Positions 14,523 through 23,245 of a stretch of DNA of 33,977 bases are shown here, piece by piece. The stretch is taken from NCBI RefSeq assembly GCF_900116875.1, contig NZ_FPCC01000030.1:1-33977 (forward strand), written 5' to 3'. The position numbers were made by a program, and so were the translations under genes. The notes beneath the pieces were generated by a model that did not search any database, was not told the DNA's origin, and saw nothing but the letters and a program-made list of their open reading frames with translations. The stretch's first letter is position 1; the number at the start of each line of letters is the position of its first letter. The stretch is from Butyrivibrio sp. INlla21. Lineage in GTDB: Bacteria > Bacillota > Clostridia > Lachnospirales > Lachnospiraceae.

Positions 14523-15479
14523 ATGTGGTTGGACATTAATTATTTACTTTATTTACAGGAACTTAGGGAGAGCGCTCCTGAGTGGTTTAATTATTTAATA
14601 CAGCTTATCACAGATACCGCAGGAGGAATTCTTCTCGTTTTCATTCCGATGCTTATTTTCTTTTGTGTTGATAAGAAAAAGGGAGAATTTATCTGGCTTT
14701 CCCTTTCTATGGGTTCCTTGGTGAACGTTTTTCTGAAGAATGTGTTCTGCGTCTACAGACCCTGGATTCGTTCGGAACTTATTAAACCTACAGCTGAAGC
14801 GATTGAAGGCGCAGGAGATTATTCTTTCCCAAGTAGTCACACCCAGGGAAGTGCTTCGGCCTTTGGCTCCGTCGCATATGTGTATCGTAAAAAGAAAGTG
14901 ATCTCCATTATATGCATCTGTCTGGTTCTTCTGGTTGCCTTTTCCAGAAATTATCTTGGGGTTCACACACCGCAGGATGTACTGGTGGGTATGCTTGTGG
15001 CTGTGATTGGAATTGCTTTGGCAGGCTTTGTCCAGAAAAGGGTAGAGGGCTCTGAGAAGAAACGCCTGCTTTTCTACTGTATAACAGTTGCGGTAACAGC
15101 TGTTGCTATGATATTTGTGTGCCTGAAAGATTACCCTGTTGATTATAATGCCGCAGGTGACATACTATATGACCCTATGCGATCTATATCTTCCTTTGCA
15201 AGCAAAGCAGGATTGACTATAGGATTTCTTACAGCCTGGATTCTGGAAGAAAAGTATGTTGTCTTCACCACAGACAATCTAAGTGTGACACGCAGAATCA
15301 TAAGGGCAGTGATTGGGATTGCCCTCTATTTTGTGGCAGCAATAATGGCTTCCGTTGTTTCCTCACCATTGCCTGTTTCGTGGCTTTCGGCATTTGTACA
15401 GAACTTGATCATGTATTTTTGCCTGTTCTATTTTGCACCGTTGATTTTCACAAAGATTGAATCACGATCTAGGACATAG
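14523..15479 (+). CDS. PAP2-family membrane phosphatase
   Basis: The 318-residue integral membrane protein has all three motifs of the PAP2/acid phosphatase superfamily: KNVFCVYRP (KxxxxxxRP, about residues 71-79), FPSSH (a PSGH variant, about 101-105) and SRNYLGVHTPQD (SRxxxxxHxxxD, about 140-151). About eight membrane segments are present; the C-terminal 150 residues with four helices go beyond the minimal domain. Likely substrates are lipid phosphates such as undecaprenyl pyrophosphate or phosphatidic acid, at the outer face of the membrane. The start is uncertain: ATG 14523 lies only two bases after GAGGAG, TTG 14529 has better spacing, and GTG 14496 is also in frame. It sits alone in the segment between the two ychF-start copies, so it may be cargo of an insertion. 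Confidence 0.88.
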   Translation: MWLDINYLLYLQELRESAPEWFNYLIQLITDTAGGILLVFIPMLIFFCVDKKKGEFIWLSLSMGSLVNVFLKNVFCVYRPWIRSELIKPTAEAIEGAGDYSFPSSHTQGSASAFGSVAYVYRKKKVISIICICLVLLVAFSRNYLGVHTPQDVLVGMLVAVIGIALAGFVQKRVEGSEKKRLLFYCITVAVTAVAMIFVCLKDYPVDYNAAGDILYDPMRSISSFASKAGLTIGFLTAWILEEKYVVFTTDNLSVTRRIIRAVIGIALYFVAAIMASVVSSPLPVSWLSAFVQNLIMYFCLFYFAPLIFTKIESRSRT

Positions 15480-15499
15480 AGTCTGAAGAAAAGGCATAA

Positions 15500-15622
15500 A
15501 ATTTTAGTTCAAATGGTACAGTCAAAATCGCGAAAGAATTTGGAAAGAGCTATACAACTGTTTTGACCAATGTATTGGAGAACGTTTTCAAGGATCCGGA
15601 AGGATTAAAAAAATATTTGTAA
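15500..15622 (+). pseudogene. C-terminal remnant of an unidentified protein
   Basis: A frame without a start encodes about 40 residues, including GTVKIAKEFGKSYTTVLTN and then VFKDPEGLKKYL before a TAA. The amphipathic, protein-like composition suggests the tail of a decayed gene. It fits the picture of debris in the segment between the PAP2 gene and ychF. I do not recognise the family. Confidence 0.35.
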
Positions 15623-15661
15623 TTGCTACTATTACTATTGCAGAAATCGTATTTGCTTTTT

Positions 15662-15697
15662 AGCCCCGATTAGTTTACACTGTTTTGGGGCTTTTTT
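15662..15697 (+). terminator. Intrinsic terminator upstream of ychF, copy B
   Basis: AGCCCC (15662-15667) pairs with GGGGCT (15687-15692), followed by a T-run to 15697. It matches copy A at 14031-14078, including the TAGTTT part of the loop and the TTTTTTATG after the stem. Confidence 0.75.
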
Positions 15698-15737
15698 ATG
15701 CAAAAAGAACGATAACTTTTAAGGAGATTTATATAAA

Positions 15738-16835
15738 ATGAAATTAGGAATCGTCGGACTTCCGAACGTCGGAAAGAGTACACTTTTCAATTCACTTACA
15801 AATGCAGGAGCGCTTGCTGCGAACTATCCTTTCGCAACCATTGATCCCAATGTGGGCGTTGTTGCCGTTCCGGATAACAGACTTAAGCAGCTCGGAGACC
15901 TTTACCATTCCAAGAAGGTAACTCCCGCTACGATCGAGTTCGTTGATATTGCGGGACTTGTAAAGGGCGCATCCAAGGGCGAAGGACTAGGAAACCAGTT
16001 CCTTGCCAACATTCGTGAGACTGATGCTATCGTGCATGTTGTAAGATGTTTTGAGGATCCCAACGTTGTACACGTAGACGGAAGTGTAGATCCCGCTCGT
16101 GATATAGAGACAATTAACTTAGAGCTTATTTTTGCGGATCTTGAGGTTCTTGAGAGAAGAATCGCCAAGGTTTCCAAGACAGCTAGAATGGATAAGGCTG
16201 CGGCAAAAGAGCTTGAGACTTTAAATAAGATAAAAGCGGTTCTTGAAGCCGACAAGATGGCAAGTGCACTTGAAGTGGATGATGTAGAGGAGAAGGCGTT
16301 TATTAACACACTCGATCTTCTTACATGGAAGCCTGTTATTTACGCTGCCAACGTTAAGGATGAGGACCTTGCTGACGACGGAGCCTCCAATCCTTATGTT
16401 AAGGCAGTTAGAGAGCTCGCTTCAAAATCAGGAAGCGAAGTATTTGTTATCAGCGCTCAGATCGAAGCCGAGATCTCTGAGCTTGATGAGGATGAGAAGG
16501 CTGAGTTCCTTGAGAGCATGGGACTTTCCGAATCAGGACTTGATAAGCTCATCGCTGCAAGCTACAAGACACTCGGACTTATGAGCTTCCTTACATCAGG
16601 TGAGGATGAGACAAGAGCTTGGACCATCAAGATCGGAACCAAGGCTCCTCAGGCTGCAGGTAAGATCCATACTGACTTTGAGAGAGGCTTTATCAAGGCG
16701 GAAGTTATCAACTATCAGGATCTTCTTCGCGAGGGTTCAATCGCAGCTGCCAAGGAAAAGGGCCTTGTTCGTATGGAAGGTAAGGAGTACGTTGTTCAGG
16801 ACGGCGACGTTATCCTCTTTAGATTCAACGTTTGA
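15738..16835 (+). CDS. ychF: Redox-sensitive ribosome-associated ATPase YchF (Obg family)
   Basis: The 365-residue protein is full length for YchF/Ola1. The G1 loop GLPNVGKST is at residues 7-15, and the G3 motif appears as [14 protein letters not shown] (about 69-82). The G4 position lacks the usual NKxD (YAANVKDED), which explains why the family prefers ATP over GTP. A coiled-coil insertion (about 130-200) and a C-terminal TGS domain (about 280-365, ending [19 protein letters not shown]) complete the fold. It binds ribosomes and affects translation and stress response. AAGGAG precedes the ATG. No promoter was found between the terminator at 15697 and the start, so transcription may begin close to 15700. 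A degenerate copy of its start lies at 14098-14137. Confidence 0.97.
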   Translation: MKLGIVGLPNVGKSTLFNSLTNAGALAANYPFATIDPNVGVVAVPDNRLKQLGDLYHSKKVTPATIEFVDIAGLVKGASKGEGLGNQFLANIRETDAIVHVVRCFEDPNVVHVDGSVDPARDIETINLELIFADLEVLERRIAKVSKTARMDKAAAKELETLNKIKAVLEADKMASALEVDDVEEKAFINTLDLLTWKPVIYAANVKDEDLADDGASNPYVKAVRELASKSGSEVFVISAQIEAEISELDEDEKAEFLESMGLSESGLDKLIAASYKTLGLMSFLTSGEDETRAWTIKIGTKAPQAAGKIHTDFERGFIKAEVINYQDLLREGSIAAAKEKGLVRMEGKEYVVQDGDVILFRFNV

Positions 16836-16865
16836 TAAAGACTGATGTAAAAGGGAGAGACTGAT

Positions 16866-17798
16866 ATGCCGGACATGATGGAAAAAATGGACATTGCGTT
16901 TCCCAATCTCAACATTTATCTTCGCAATGTGCCAAAGAGCTTTAGCGTATTCGGATTTGAGATAGCTTTATACGGAGTCATAATCGGATGCGGATTTTTA
17001 TTCGCGCTTCTTCTTATAGCAAAGCTTGCAAAAAAGACCGATCAGAATCCCGATGAATACTGGGATCTTGCGATCTATCTTATTGTCTTTTCAATAATAG
17101 GAGCAAGAATCTATTACGTACTGTTTGCGTGGGATTCTTACAAGAACGATCCGATAAGCGTTCTTTATATAAGAAACGGCGGACTTGCGATCTACGGCGG
17201 AGTAATAGCGGGATTCCTTACGGTATTTATTTATTCGAGGATTAAAAAGAAATCCTTCCTTCGCTATACGGATACGATCATGCCGGGACTTGTGCTTGGA
17301 CAGGCTATCGGAAGATGGGGCAATTTCACCAACAGAGAGGTGTTTGGAGAATATACCAACGGACCTTTTGCAATGAGACTTCCCCTTGAAATGGTAAGAG
17401 CAAGTGATGTTTCGGAGCTTATGAGAGAGCATATGAGCACTGCGACCAACTATGTTCAGGTCAGTCCCACATTCCTTTATGAATCACTTTGGAATGTAGC
17501 TCTTCTTATAATATTGCTTCTATATATTAAGCGTAAGAAGTTTGACGGTGAGATGACTCTTTTGTATCTTGGAGGCTATGGCCTCGGAAGAGCATGGATT
17601 GAATTCGTGAGAACAGACCGCTTGTATATTGCAGGCACACATATTCCCGTATCTATGGCGCTCGCTATTGTATGTGTTGCGTTTGCGGTTGTATGTGAGA
17701 TCCTTGTGCGAGGAAAGTTCATTAAACCTAAAGCTTCAGCAGAAAAAGTTGATGAAATCGAAGCTTCGGTTGAAGATGATGTAGAAAAGAACGATTAA
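16866..17798 (+). CDS. lgt: Prolipoprotein diacylglyceryl transferase
   Basis: The 310-residue, seven-helix membrane enzyme carries the Lgt signature GRWGNFTNREVFG (about residues 142-154). It also has the conserved GARIYYVLF (about 78-86), LAIYGGVIAG (about 105-114) and a C-terminal GLGRAWIEFVRTDRL (about 236-250). It transfers diacylglyceryl from phosphatidylglycerol to the lipobox Cys of prolipoproteins, the first step for lipoproteins such as the ones at 1677 and 28738. The family is usually 260-290 residues; the extra length is an acidic C-terminal tail (KVDEIEASVEDDVEKND). It lies 30 bases after ychF with a GGGAGAG site, and its terminator ends the transcript. Confidence 0.97.
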   Translation: MPDMMEKMDIAFPNLNIYLRNVPKSFSVFGFEIALYGVIIGCGFLFALLLIAKLAKKTDQNPDEYWDLAIYLIVFSIIGARIYYVLFAWDSYKNDPISVLYIRNGGLAIYGGVIAGFLTVFIYSRIKKKSFLRYTDTIMPGLVLGQAIGRWGNFTNREVFGEYTNGPFAMRLPLEMVRASDVSELMREHMSTATNYVQVSPTFLYESLWNVALLIILLLYIKRKKFDGEMTLLYLGGYGLGRAWIEFVRTDRLYIAGTHIPVSMALAIVCVAFAVVCEILVRGKFIKPKASAEKVDEIEASVEDDVEKND

Positions 17799-17815
17799 CA
17801 GAATAGAGATGATCT

Positions 17816-17853
17816 AAAAAGAGTCGACCTCTTTAAGAGGCCGGCTCTTTTTT
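17816..17853 (+). terminator. Intrinsic terminator of the ychF-lgt transcript
   Basis: A 14-bp imperfect stem (17820-17833 with 17835-17849), preceded by A's and followed by T's up to 17853. Confidence 0.8.
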
Positions 17854-17902
17854 ATTTTCGGAAAGACCTACTTGAATTTACGAAATTTTTTCAAATTAAA
17901 GG

Positions 17903-17931
17903 TTGTTAAATAAAAATTTATAGTCTATAAT
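17903..17931 (+). promoter_or_regulatory. Sigma-A promoter of the dcw cluster
   Basis: TTGTTA (17903-17908) and TATAAT (17926-17931) are separated by exactly 17 bases. The start site would be near 17938, the first base of the MraZ boxes. Confidence 0.8.
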
Positions 17932-17937
17932 GGGGTT

Positions 17938-17977
17938 AAGTGGTAAAAAGTGTTAAAAAGTGGTTGAAAGTGGTAGA
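17938..17977 (+). promoter_or_regulatory. MraZ operator: four AAGTGKT boxes with 10-bp period
   Basis: AAGTG(G/T)T begins at 17938, 17948, 17958 and 17968, an exact helical-turn period. MraZ is known to bind such direct repeats (AAAGTG(T/G) in Mollicutes, TGGGN in E. coli) as a ring-shaped oligomer and to regulate its own operon. The boxes lie between the promoter and the mraZ coding region and may overlap its first codons. Confidence 0.82.
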
Positions 17978-17983
17978 AAAGAA

Positions 17984-18424
17984 TTGGGAACAGCATTCAG
18001 AGGCGAATACAGTCATTCCATTGACGCCAAGGGAAGACTCATAATTCCTGCTAAGTTCCGTGAACTCCTTGGTGAGCAATTTGTGGTTACCAAGGGATTT
18101 GACGGTTGCCTTTTTGTGTTCGCTCAGGAAGGTTGGGACAAGTTCGAAGAAAAGCTTCAATCACTGCCCATGGACAAGCCTGAGGCTCGTATGTTGGGAC
18201 GTTTCTTTATCGCCGGAGCCATTGACGCTGAGACGGATAAACAGGGAAGAATACTTATTCCCGCCAATCTGTTACAGCACGCAGGTATCGAGAAAGAGGC
18301 TGTTATCGCCGGAGTCGGAAACAGAGCCGAGATCTGGAGTAAGGCTGAGTGGGAGAAAGCAAGCTCTTTTGAAGATATAAATGGAATAGCGGCTAAGATG
18401 AGCGAGTACGGCTTGAGCATCTAA
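17984..18424 (+). CDS. mraZ: MraZ, transcriptional regulator of the dcw cluster
   Basis: The 146-residue protein has two SpoVT-AbrB-like MraZ repeats, each with the DxKGR core: [20 protein letters not shown] (about residues 7-26) and [17 protein letters not shown] (about 84-100). MraZ forms ring-shaped oligomers that bind the repeats upstream of its own gene and limit cell-division gene expression. The start is not certain. TTG 17984 gives [14 protein letters not shown], close to the usual MFMGEY start. GTG 17960 in the same frame would add eight residues encoded by the operator boxes. Neither has a good ribosome binding site, so translation may be inefficient, with a leader of only about 20-45 bases. 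Confidence 0.93.
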   Translation: MGTAFRGEYSHSIDAKGRLIIPAKFRELLGEQFVVTKGFDGCLFVFAQEGWDKFEEKLQSLPMDKPEARMLGRFFIAGAIDAETDKQGRILIPANLLQHAGIEKEAVIAGVGNRAEIWSKAEWEKASSFEDINGIAAKMSEYGLSI

Positions 18425-18457
18425 GCTGTGTAAATGGCAGATCGTAAGGATATATAG

Positions 18458-19396
18458 ATGGAATTCAAACACTATTCGGTGCTTCTTGAGGAATCGCTGG
18501 AAAATCTGAATATTAAGCCCGACGGGGTATATCTCGACGGAACGCTTGGCGGCGGAGGACATTCCTACCACATAGCTAGCAGATTGTCGGACAATGGACA
18601 TCTGTACGGTACGGATCAGGACGCCGATGCGATAAAGGCGGCAAGCGAGAGATTGTCCGAGTTTGGAGATAAAGTAACCATCATAAGAGATAATTACGAG
18701 AATGCAGTAAACAGACTTAAAGAGCTTGGAGTTACAGGCGTTGACGGCATAATACTTGACCTTGGAGTTTCATCTTATCAGCTTGATAACGCTGACAGAG
18801 GATTTACTTATAAAGAAGATGTTCCGCTCGACATGAGGATGGACAGGAGGCAGACACTTACTGCCGGCAATATAGTCAACGAGTATTCGGAGACTGAGAT
18901 CTTTCATATTATAAGGGATTACGGCGAAGATAAATTCGCCAAGAATATAGCCAAGCATATATGCCTGGCAAGACAGAAGGCTCCCATAGAAACAACTTTT
19001 CAGCTTAACGATATCATCAAAGCGGCAATCCCCGCCAAGATGAGAGAAAAGGGAGGCCATCCTTCCAAGAGAACGTATCAGGCGCTCAGGATCGCACTTA
19101 ACAGAGAACTTGATGTTCTCAGGGATTCGCTCGACGGATTCATAGATTTCCTTAATCCGGGCGGAAGGTTGTGTGTTATCACTTTCCATTCGTTGGAGGA
19201 TCGCATAACCAAGACCAATTTTAAAAAGAACGAGAATCCATGCACGTGTCCGCCGGAATTTCCGGTCTGTGTATGCGGAAATGTTTCAAAAGGAAAAGTA
19301 ATCACAAGAAAGCCCATTCTTCCGAGTGAAAAAGAGCTTTCGGAAAATAAAAGATCACAGAGTGCGAAGTTAAGAGTATTCGAGAAAGCACAGTGA
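18458..19396 (+). CDS. rsmH: 16S rRNA (cytosine-1402-N4)-methyltransferase RsmH
   Basis: The 312-residue enzyme is full length. It starts with [13 protein letters not shown] and the SAM-binding motif [13 protein letters not shown] (about residues 28-40). [18 protein letters not shown] (about 100-117) is a family hallmark, and the C-terminal region has [10 protein letters not shown] (about 240-249) and [20 protein letters not shown]. It methylates C1402 in the ribosomal decoding site in the cytosol. Second gene of the dcw cluster after mraZ, with AAGGA upstream of its ATG. A Cys-rich stretch ([14 protein letters not shown]) near residue 263 is typical of clostridial RsmH. Confidence 0.97.
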   Translation: MEFKHYSVLLEESLENLNIKPDGVYLDGTLGGGGHSYHIASRLSDNGHLYGTDQDADAIKAASERLSEFGDKVTIIRDNYENAVNRLKELGVTGVDGIILDLGVSSYQLDNADRGFTYKEDVPLDMRMDRRQTLTAGNIVNEYSETEIFHIIRDYGEDKFAKNIAKHICLARQKAPIETTFQLNDIIKAAIPAKMREKGGHPSKRTYQALRIALNRELDVLRDSLDGFIDFLNPGGRLCVITFHSLEDRITKTNFKKNENPCTCPPEFPVCVCGNVSKGKVITRKPILPSEKELSENKRSQSAKLRVFEKAQ

Positions 19397-19460
19397 TCAC
19401 GGTAACTAAGATAAATACGTATTAAAAGGCATGACATCATATATGGAAAGGAGAGAGAAC

Positions 19461-19904
19461 ATGGCACAGTACGTACGCGGTAACGCAGCAAGACAATTTA
19501 ATAACGCACCTGCATACGAGCGCAGAAGAGTTCATGTCCACGATCCTTTACATCAGCATAAGAGACGCCATCACATGAGCCTTGGATATCTTATATTCTT
19601 GTCACTTGCCATGGTTCTTATGGTCGGTACTCTTGCTTGGTATATTTCGCTTCAGTCTCATGTGACCAATAGCATCAAGAATATAGCAGCACTCGAGAGT
19701 CAATTAAATAATTTGAAACAGGACAACGATGAAGCGTATAATAGAGCTAATGGCAACGTGGACCTTGAGGAAGTTAAGCGTAAAGCCATACAGGAATATG
19801 GCATGACATATGCGACCGACGGTCAGATAGTCACATATTCCGACGGCGGCGGTAACGATTATGTAAGACAGATTGCACCGATACCGCAGGCCGATAGTAA
19901 GTAA
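19461..19904 (+). CDS. ftsL: FtsL-like septum protein
   Basis: The 147-residue single-pass membrane protein has a basic, His-rich cytoplasmic N-terminus (about residues 1-39), one membrane helix beginning at LGYLIFLSLAMVLM (about 41-62) and an extracellular coiled coil (about 65-110, SIKNIAALESQLNNLKQDND). This is the FtsL/DivIC plan. The gene lies at the classical ftsL position between rsmH and the septal PBP. FtsL forms a complex with DivIC and DivIB (FtsQ) that activates FtsW and the transpeptidase. I chose ATG 19461 because AAAGGAGAG precedes it; an in-frame ATG at 19431 is less supported. Sequence conservation is low in this family, so position and topology carry the call. Confidence 0.85.
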   Translation: MAQYVRGNAARQFNNAPAYERRRVHVHDPLHQHKRRHHMSLGYLIFLSLAMVLMVGTLAWYISLQSHVTNSIKNIAALESQLNNLKQDNDEAYNRANGNVDLEEVKRKAIQEYGMTYATDGQIVTYSDGGGNDYVRQIAPIPQADSK

Positions 19905-19923
19905 TAAGGAAACGCTTTTTAAA

Positions 19924-22239
19924 ATGAAACAGAATTCCCGTGTTAATAAACAGAAATTTACTATAGGAATGAAGAAAAAGCTGGTAGTGCTATTTGTGAT
20001 AGTGCTACTGGCTTTCGTTGGATTAGGAGTCAGACTTATTCTGATAACCAAGAATAACGGCGAAGAGTATGAGAAACAGGTGCTTTCACAGCAGCAATAC
20101 GATTCGACGACTATTCCTTTCAGAAGAGGAGAGATCAAGGATTCTAACGGAACAATTCTTGCTTACAGCGAGAAGGTATATAACGTTATCCTTGATGCCA
20201 AGCTCCTTCTCAGAAGCGATAAGTATGTTGATCCGACCGTCAATGCCCTTGTTAAATACTTCAAGCTTGACGGAGGCGAGATCAGAAATTATCTGAGCGA
20301 GCATCCGACATCCCAGTACTATACTTTGGCCAAGAAGATCGAGTATGACCAGGTTGCGCCTTTCCAGGATCTTATGACTCCCGGAAGCGATACTTACGAT
20401 GAGAATATCCAGGGCGTCTGGTTTGAGGATAATTATATAAGAAAGTATCCCAACGGAACGATGGCGTGTGATGTTATCGGATTTACAACGAGCGATAATA
20501 TAGGAACTTACGGGCTTGAAGAGTATTACAACGATACGCTCAGCGGAACTCTTGGAAGAGAGTTCGGATATCTTGATGAAGACTCCACTTTGGAGAGAAC
20601 AACCATCCCCGCTACTGACGGAGACAGCATTGTAACTACGATCGACGGTAATCTTCAGACAATCGTTGAGAAATACGTCAAGCAGTACAACGATGAGCAT
20701 GCCAACAAGGCTCGTCAGGGAAACGGCGCCAATAATATCGGATGTATCATGATGGACATTCATACAGGAGATATCCTTGCCATGGCAAGCTATCCCAACT
20801 ATGACCTCAACAATCCGAGAGATACATCCAAACTTATCGGAATGCCCATGGTGGATGAAAAAGGAAAGCTTTTGGTTCTGGAGAACGAATCTGTTTTTGA
20901 CTCCGGCGTTTATATGACAGAGGAGATGATCGCAGATTTTTCTGATGAGGAAACGTACAGACAGCTAAATGCACTTTGGAAAAATTATTGTATAAGTGAC
21001 ACATATGAGCCGGGATCTGTCTCAAAGCCTTTTACAACCGCTACAGGTCTCGAAATCGGAGCGCTTTCCGGTAATGAGCACTATAATTGCAACGGTTCAT
21101 TGGAGATCGGCGACTGGAAGATTCACTGCCATAATACATACGGTGACGGCGATGTTTCCGTTGAACGTGCGATTGAGATTTCATGTAACGTAGCGCTTAT
21201 GCATGAAGCGCAGGCTATAGGAAAAGAAAACTTCACCAAGTTCCAGAGACAGTTTGGCTTTGGCCTTAAGACCAATATTGATCTTGCCGGTGAGTTCAGG
21301 ACAGAGGGGCTTACAATTGCGGCAAGTAATATGACATCAACAGACCTTGCGACCAATGCTTTCGGACAGAACTATAACTGTGACATGATTGAGATGATCA
21401 CTGCTTTTTCTTCACTTATTAATGGTGGTTATTATTACGAACCTCATGTAGTAAAAAAGATTGTTTCAAGCAGCGGATCGACTATTAAGAATATAGAGCC
21501 CAGAGTGCTTAGGCAGACTATTTCTCCGAGTACATCGGAAAAGATCATTCAGTATTGCAACAAAGTTGTGGCGGGTGAAGAAGGTACAGGTAAAACTGCA
21601 AGACCTGCCGGATATATGATAGGCGGTAAGACAGGTACGGCGCAGACCCTTCCTCGTGGAAACAGACAGTACGTTGTATCGTTCATGGGTTATGCACCTG
21701 CGGATCACCCCGATATTGCTATTTATGTTGTTGTGGACAGACCTAACGTACCTATGCAGGACGATGCCAAGAACGCAACATGGATCGTTAAGAGAGTTCT
21801 TACTGAGGCGCTTCCTTATCTTAATTATCCTATGACAGAGGAGATCAGTGATAAGGAGCAGGCTGAGCTTGATGAGATCCGTGCCAATATGGTAACTCCG
21901 ACACAGCCCAATCAGGAAGACGGAGCTGCAGCCGAAGACGGAAATCCCGATGGTGAAAATTCCGAGGGTGAAAAGGCGGAAGGAACTTCTGAAGAAGGCA
22001 AAGCCGACGAAAAGAAAGAAGATGCCGAAAAGCAGAAGAAAGACAAGAAAGAAGAGAAAAAAGATGACACCAATATTTGGGAGTCATTTGACGTAGACGA
22101 GACAACAGGGTATTATATTGACCCGAACACAGGTAATCTTGTTAACCCCGAAAACGGAAATGAAATGGGCGGGGATGATTTGCCTGATTTCACGGGAGCG
22201 CCTACAGCGGAGGCTTCCGAAGGAAAGAGTAGTGAGTGA
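19924..22239 (+). CDS. ftsI: Septal class B penicillin-binding protein (FtsI/SpoVD type)
   Basis: The 771-residue transpeptidase has a short cytoplasmic tail, one membrane helix (KLVVLFVIVLLAFVGLGVRL, about residues 19-38) and a PBP dimerisation domain. Its catalytic domain carries SVSK (Ser365 nucleophile), SCN (Ser420) and KTG (Lys569, in GGKTGTAQ). It cross-links peptidoglycan at the septum together with FtsW. Two features stand out. An insertion of about 50 acidic residues (about 305-355) lies just before the SxxK motif. The C-terminus (about 660-771) is a long Glu/Lys-rich, low-complexity tail followed by a short motif region, in place of a PASTA domain. ATG 19924 is the most likely start, with AAGGA 13 bases upstream. 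By position it could equally be named spoVD. Confidence 0.95.
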   Translation: MKQNSRVNKQKFTIGMKKKLVVLFVIVLLAFVGLGVRLILITKNNGEEYEKQVLSQQQYDSTTIPFRRGEIKDSNGTILAYSEKVYNVILDAKLLLRSDKYVDPTVNALVKYFKLDGGEIRNYLSEHPTSQYYTLAKKIEYDQVAPFQDLMTPGSDTYDENIQGVWFEDNYIRKYPNGTMACDVIGFTTSDNIGTYGLEEYYNDTLSGTLGREFGYLDEDSTLERTTIPATDGDSIVTTIDGNLQTIVEKYVKQYNDEHANKARQGNGANNIGCIMMDIHTGDILAMASYPNYDLNNPRDTSKLIGMPMVDEKGKLLVLENESVFDSGVYMTEEMIADFSDEETYRQLNALWKNYCISDTYEPGSVSKPFTTATGLEIGALSGNEHYNCNGSLEIGDWKIHCHNTYGDGDVSVERAIEISCNVALMHEAQAIGKENFTKFQRQFGFGLKTNIDLAGEFRTEGLTIAASNMTSTDLATNAFGQNYNCDMIEMITAFSSLINGGYYYEPHVVKKIVSSSGSTIKNIEPRVLRQTISPSTSEKIIQYCNKVVAGEEGTGKTARPAGYMIGGKTGTAQTLPRGNRQYVVSFMGYAPADHPDIAIYVVVDRPNVPMQDDAKNATWIVKRVLTEALPYLNYPMTEEISDKEQAELDEIRANMVTPTQPNQEDGAAAEDGNPDGENSEGEKAEGTSEEGKADEKKEDAEKQKKDKKEEKKDDTNIWESFDVDETTGYYIDPNTGNLVNPENGNEMGGDDLPDFTGAPTAEASEGKSSE

Positions 22240-22264
22240 TTTATATATTTTGTGAGGTTTTATT

Positions 22265-23230
22265 GTGAGTAGCTATGTTTTGAGAACGTTTATTCCTGTG
22301 GTCGTGTCATTTATGATAGCTGTTATTACAGGACCTGCTATCATAAATGAACTTAGAAAGCTCAAGGCAGGACAGACTGAGAGAAAAGAGGGACTTGCAT
22401 CCCATCAGAAAAAGACAGGAACACCTACAATGGGAGGAATTATCTTTCTCCTTCCGCTTTTGGTAGTAGGGCTTTTTTACGCACCCACTCATAAGGAAGT
22501 TATACCCGTTCTCATTCTTACATTCGGATTTGGATTCTTGGGATTTCTTGATGATTTCATCAAAGTAGTTAAAAAAGACAATTTGGGACTGCGAGCTTGG
22601 CAGAAGTTCCTCGGCCAGTTCGTTGTTTCTATGGCTTTTGCTTTTTATATTGAGAGTTGTACGGACCTTTCGCTTGCAATGAGAGTTCCTTTTACGGATA
22701 TCATGCTTGATTTCGGATTCTGGAATATCCCTATCATGTTCTTTATCGCGATCGGAACAGCAAACGGAACCAACTTTACGGACGGTGTTGACGGCTTGTG
22801 TGCATCGGTTACGGCTGTAATTGCCGGATTTTTCGGAGTTGCGGCAATAGCATACGGAAGCGACGGAGCACAGGTGTTATCTTGTGTAATGCTGGGAGCT
22901 CTTTTGGGCTACCTTGTATATAACGTATATCCCGGAAAAGTTATGATGGGCGATACCGGCTCACTGGCTATCGGTGGCTTCGTTACGGGAATAGCATATG
23001 TTCTTCAGATGCCGATCTTCATAGCGATTGTTGGATTCATCTATATGTTTGAGGTTATTTCCGTAATGCTTCAGGTATCATACTTTAAGCTTACTAACGG
23101 AAAAAGAATATTCAGAATGGCACCCATTCATCACCATTTTGAAAAGGGCGGCTGGTCAGAGACTAAGGTCGTTAACGTGTTTACAACAGTCACAATTCTT
23201 TTGTGCCTGCTTGCATATATTGGACTGTAA
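22265..23230 (+). CDS. mraY: Phospho-N-acetylmuramoyl-pentapeptide-transferase (lipid I synthase)
   Basis: The 321-residue, ten-helix membrane enzyme has the MraY signatures: SHQKKTGTPTMGGIIFLLPL (about residues 46-65), FLDDFIKVVKKDNLGL (Asp pair about 95-96), NGTNFTDGVDGL (about 169-180, catalytic Asp region), GDTGSLAIGG and PIHHHFEKGGWSE (about 288-300). It joins UDP-MurNAc-pentapeptide to undecaprenyl phosphate, giving lipid I. The start is a GTG at 22265 with TGAGG upstream. It is 25 bases from the PBP gene and 15 from murD, fitting one transcript. Confidence 0.98.
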   Translation: MSSYVLRTFIPVVVSFMIAVITGPAIINELRKLKAGQTERKEGLASHQKKTGTPTMGGIIFLLPLLVVGLFYAPTHKEVIPVLILTFGFGFLGFLDDFIKVVKKDNLGLRAWQKFLGQFVVSMAFAFYIESCTDLSLAMRVPFTDIMLDFGFWNIPIMFFIAIGTANGTNFTDGVDGLCASVTAVIAGFFGVAAIAYGSDGAQVLSCVMLGALLGYLVYNVYPGKVMMGDTGSLAIGGFVTGIAYVLQMPIFIAIVGFIYMFEVISVMLQVSYFKLTNGKRIFRMAPIHHHFEKGGWSETKVVNVFTTVTILLCLLAYIGL

Positions 23231-23245
23231 TTTGAGGTAAAAGAA

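Noticed and set aside
22265..22492. Minus-strand frames across the dcw cluster
   Set aside because: All lie opposite full-length, motif-bearing essential genes.
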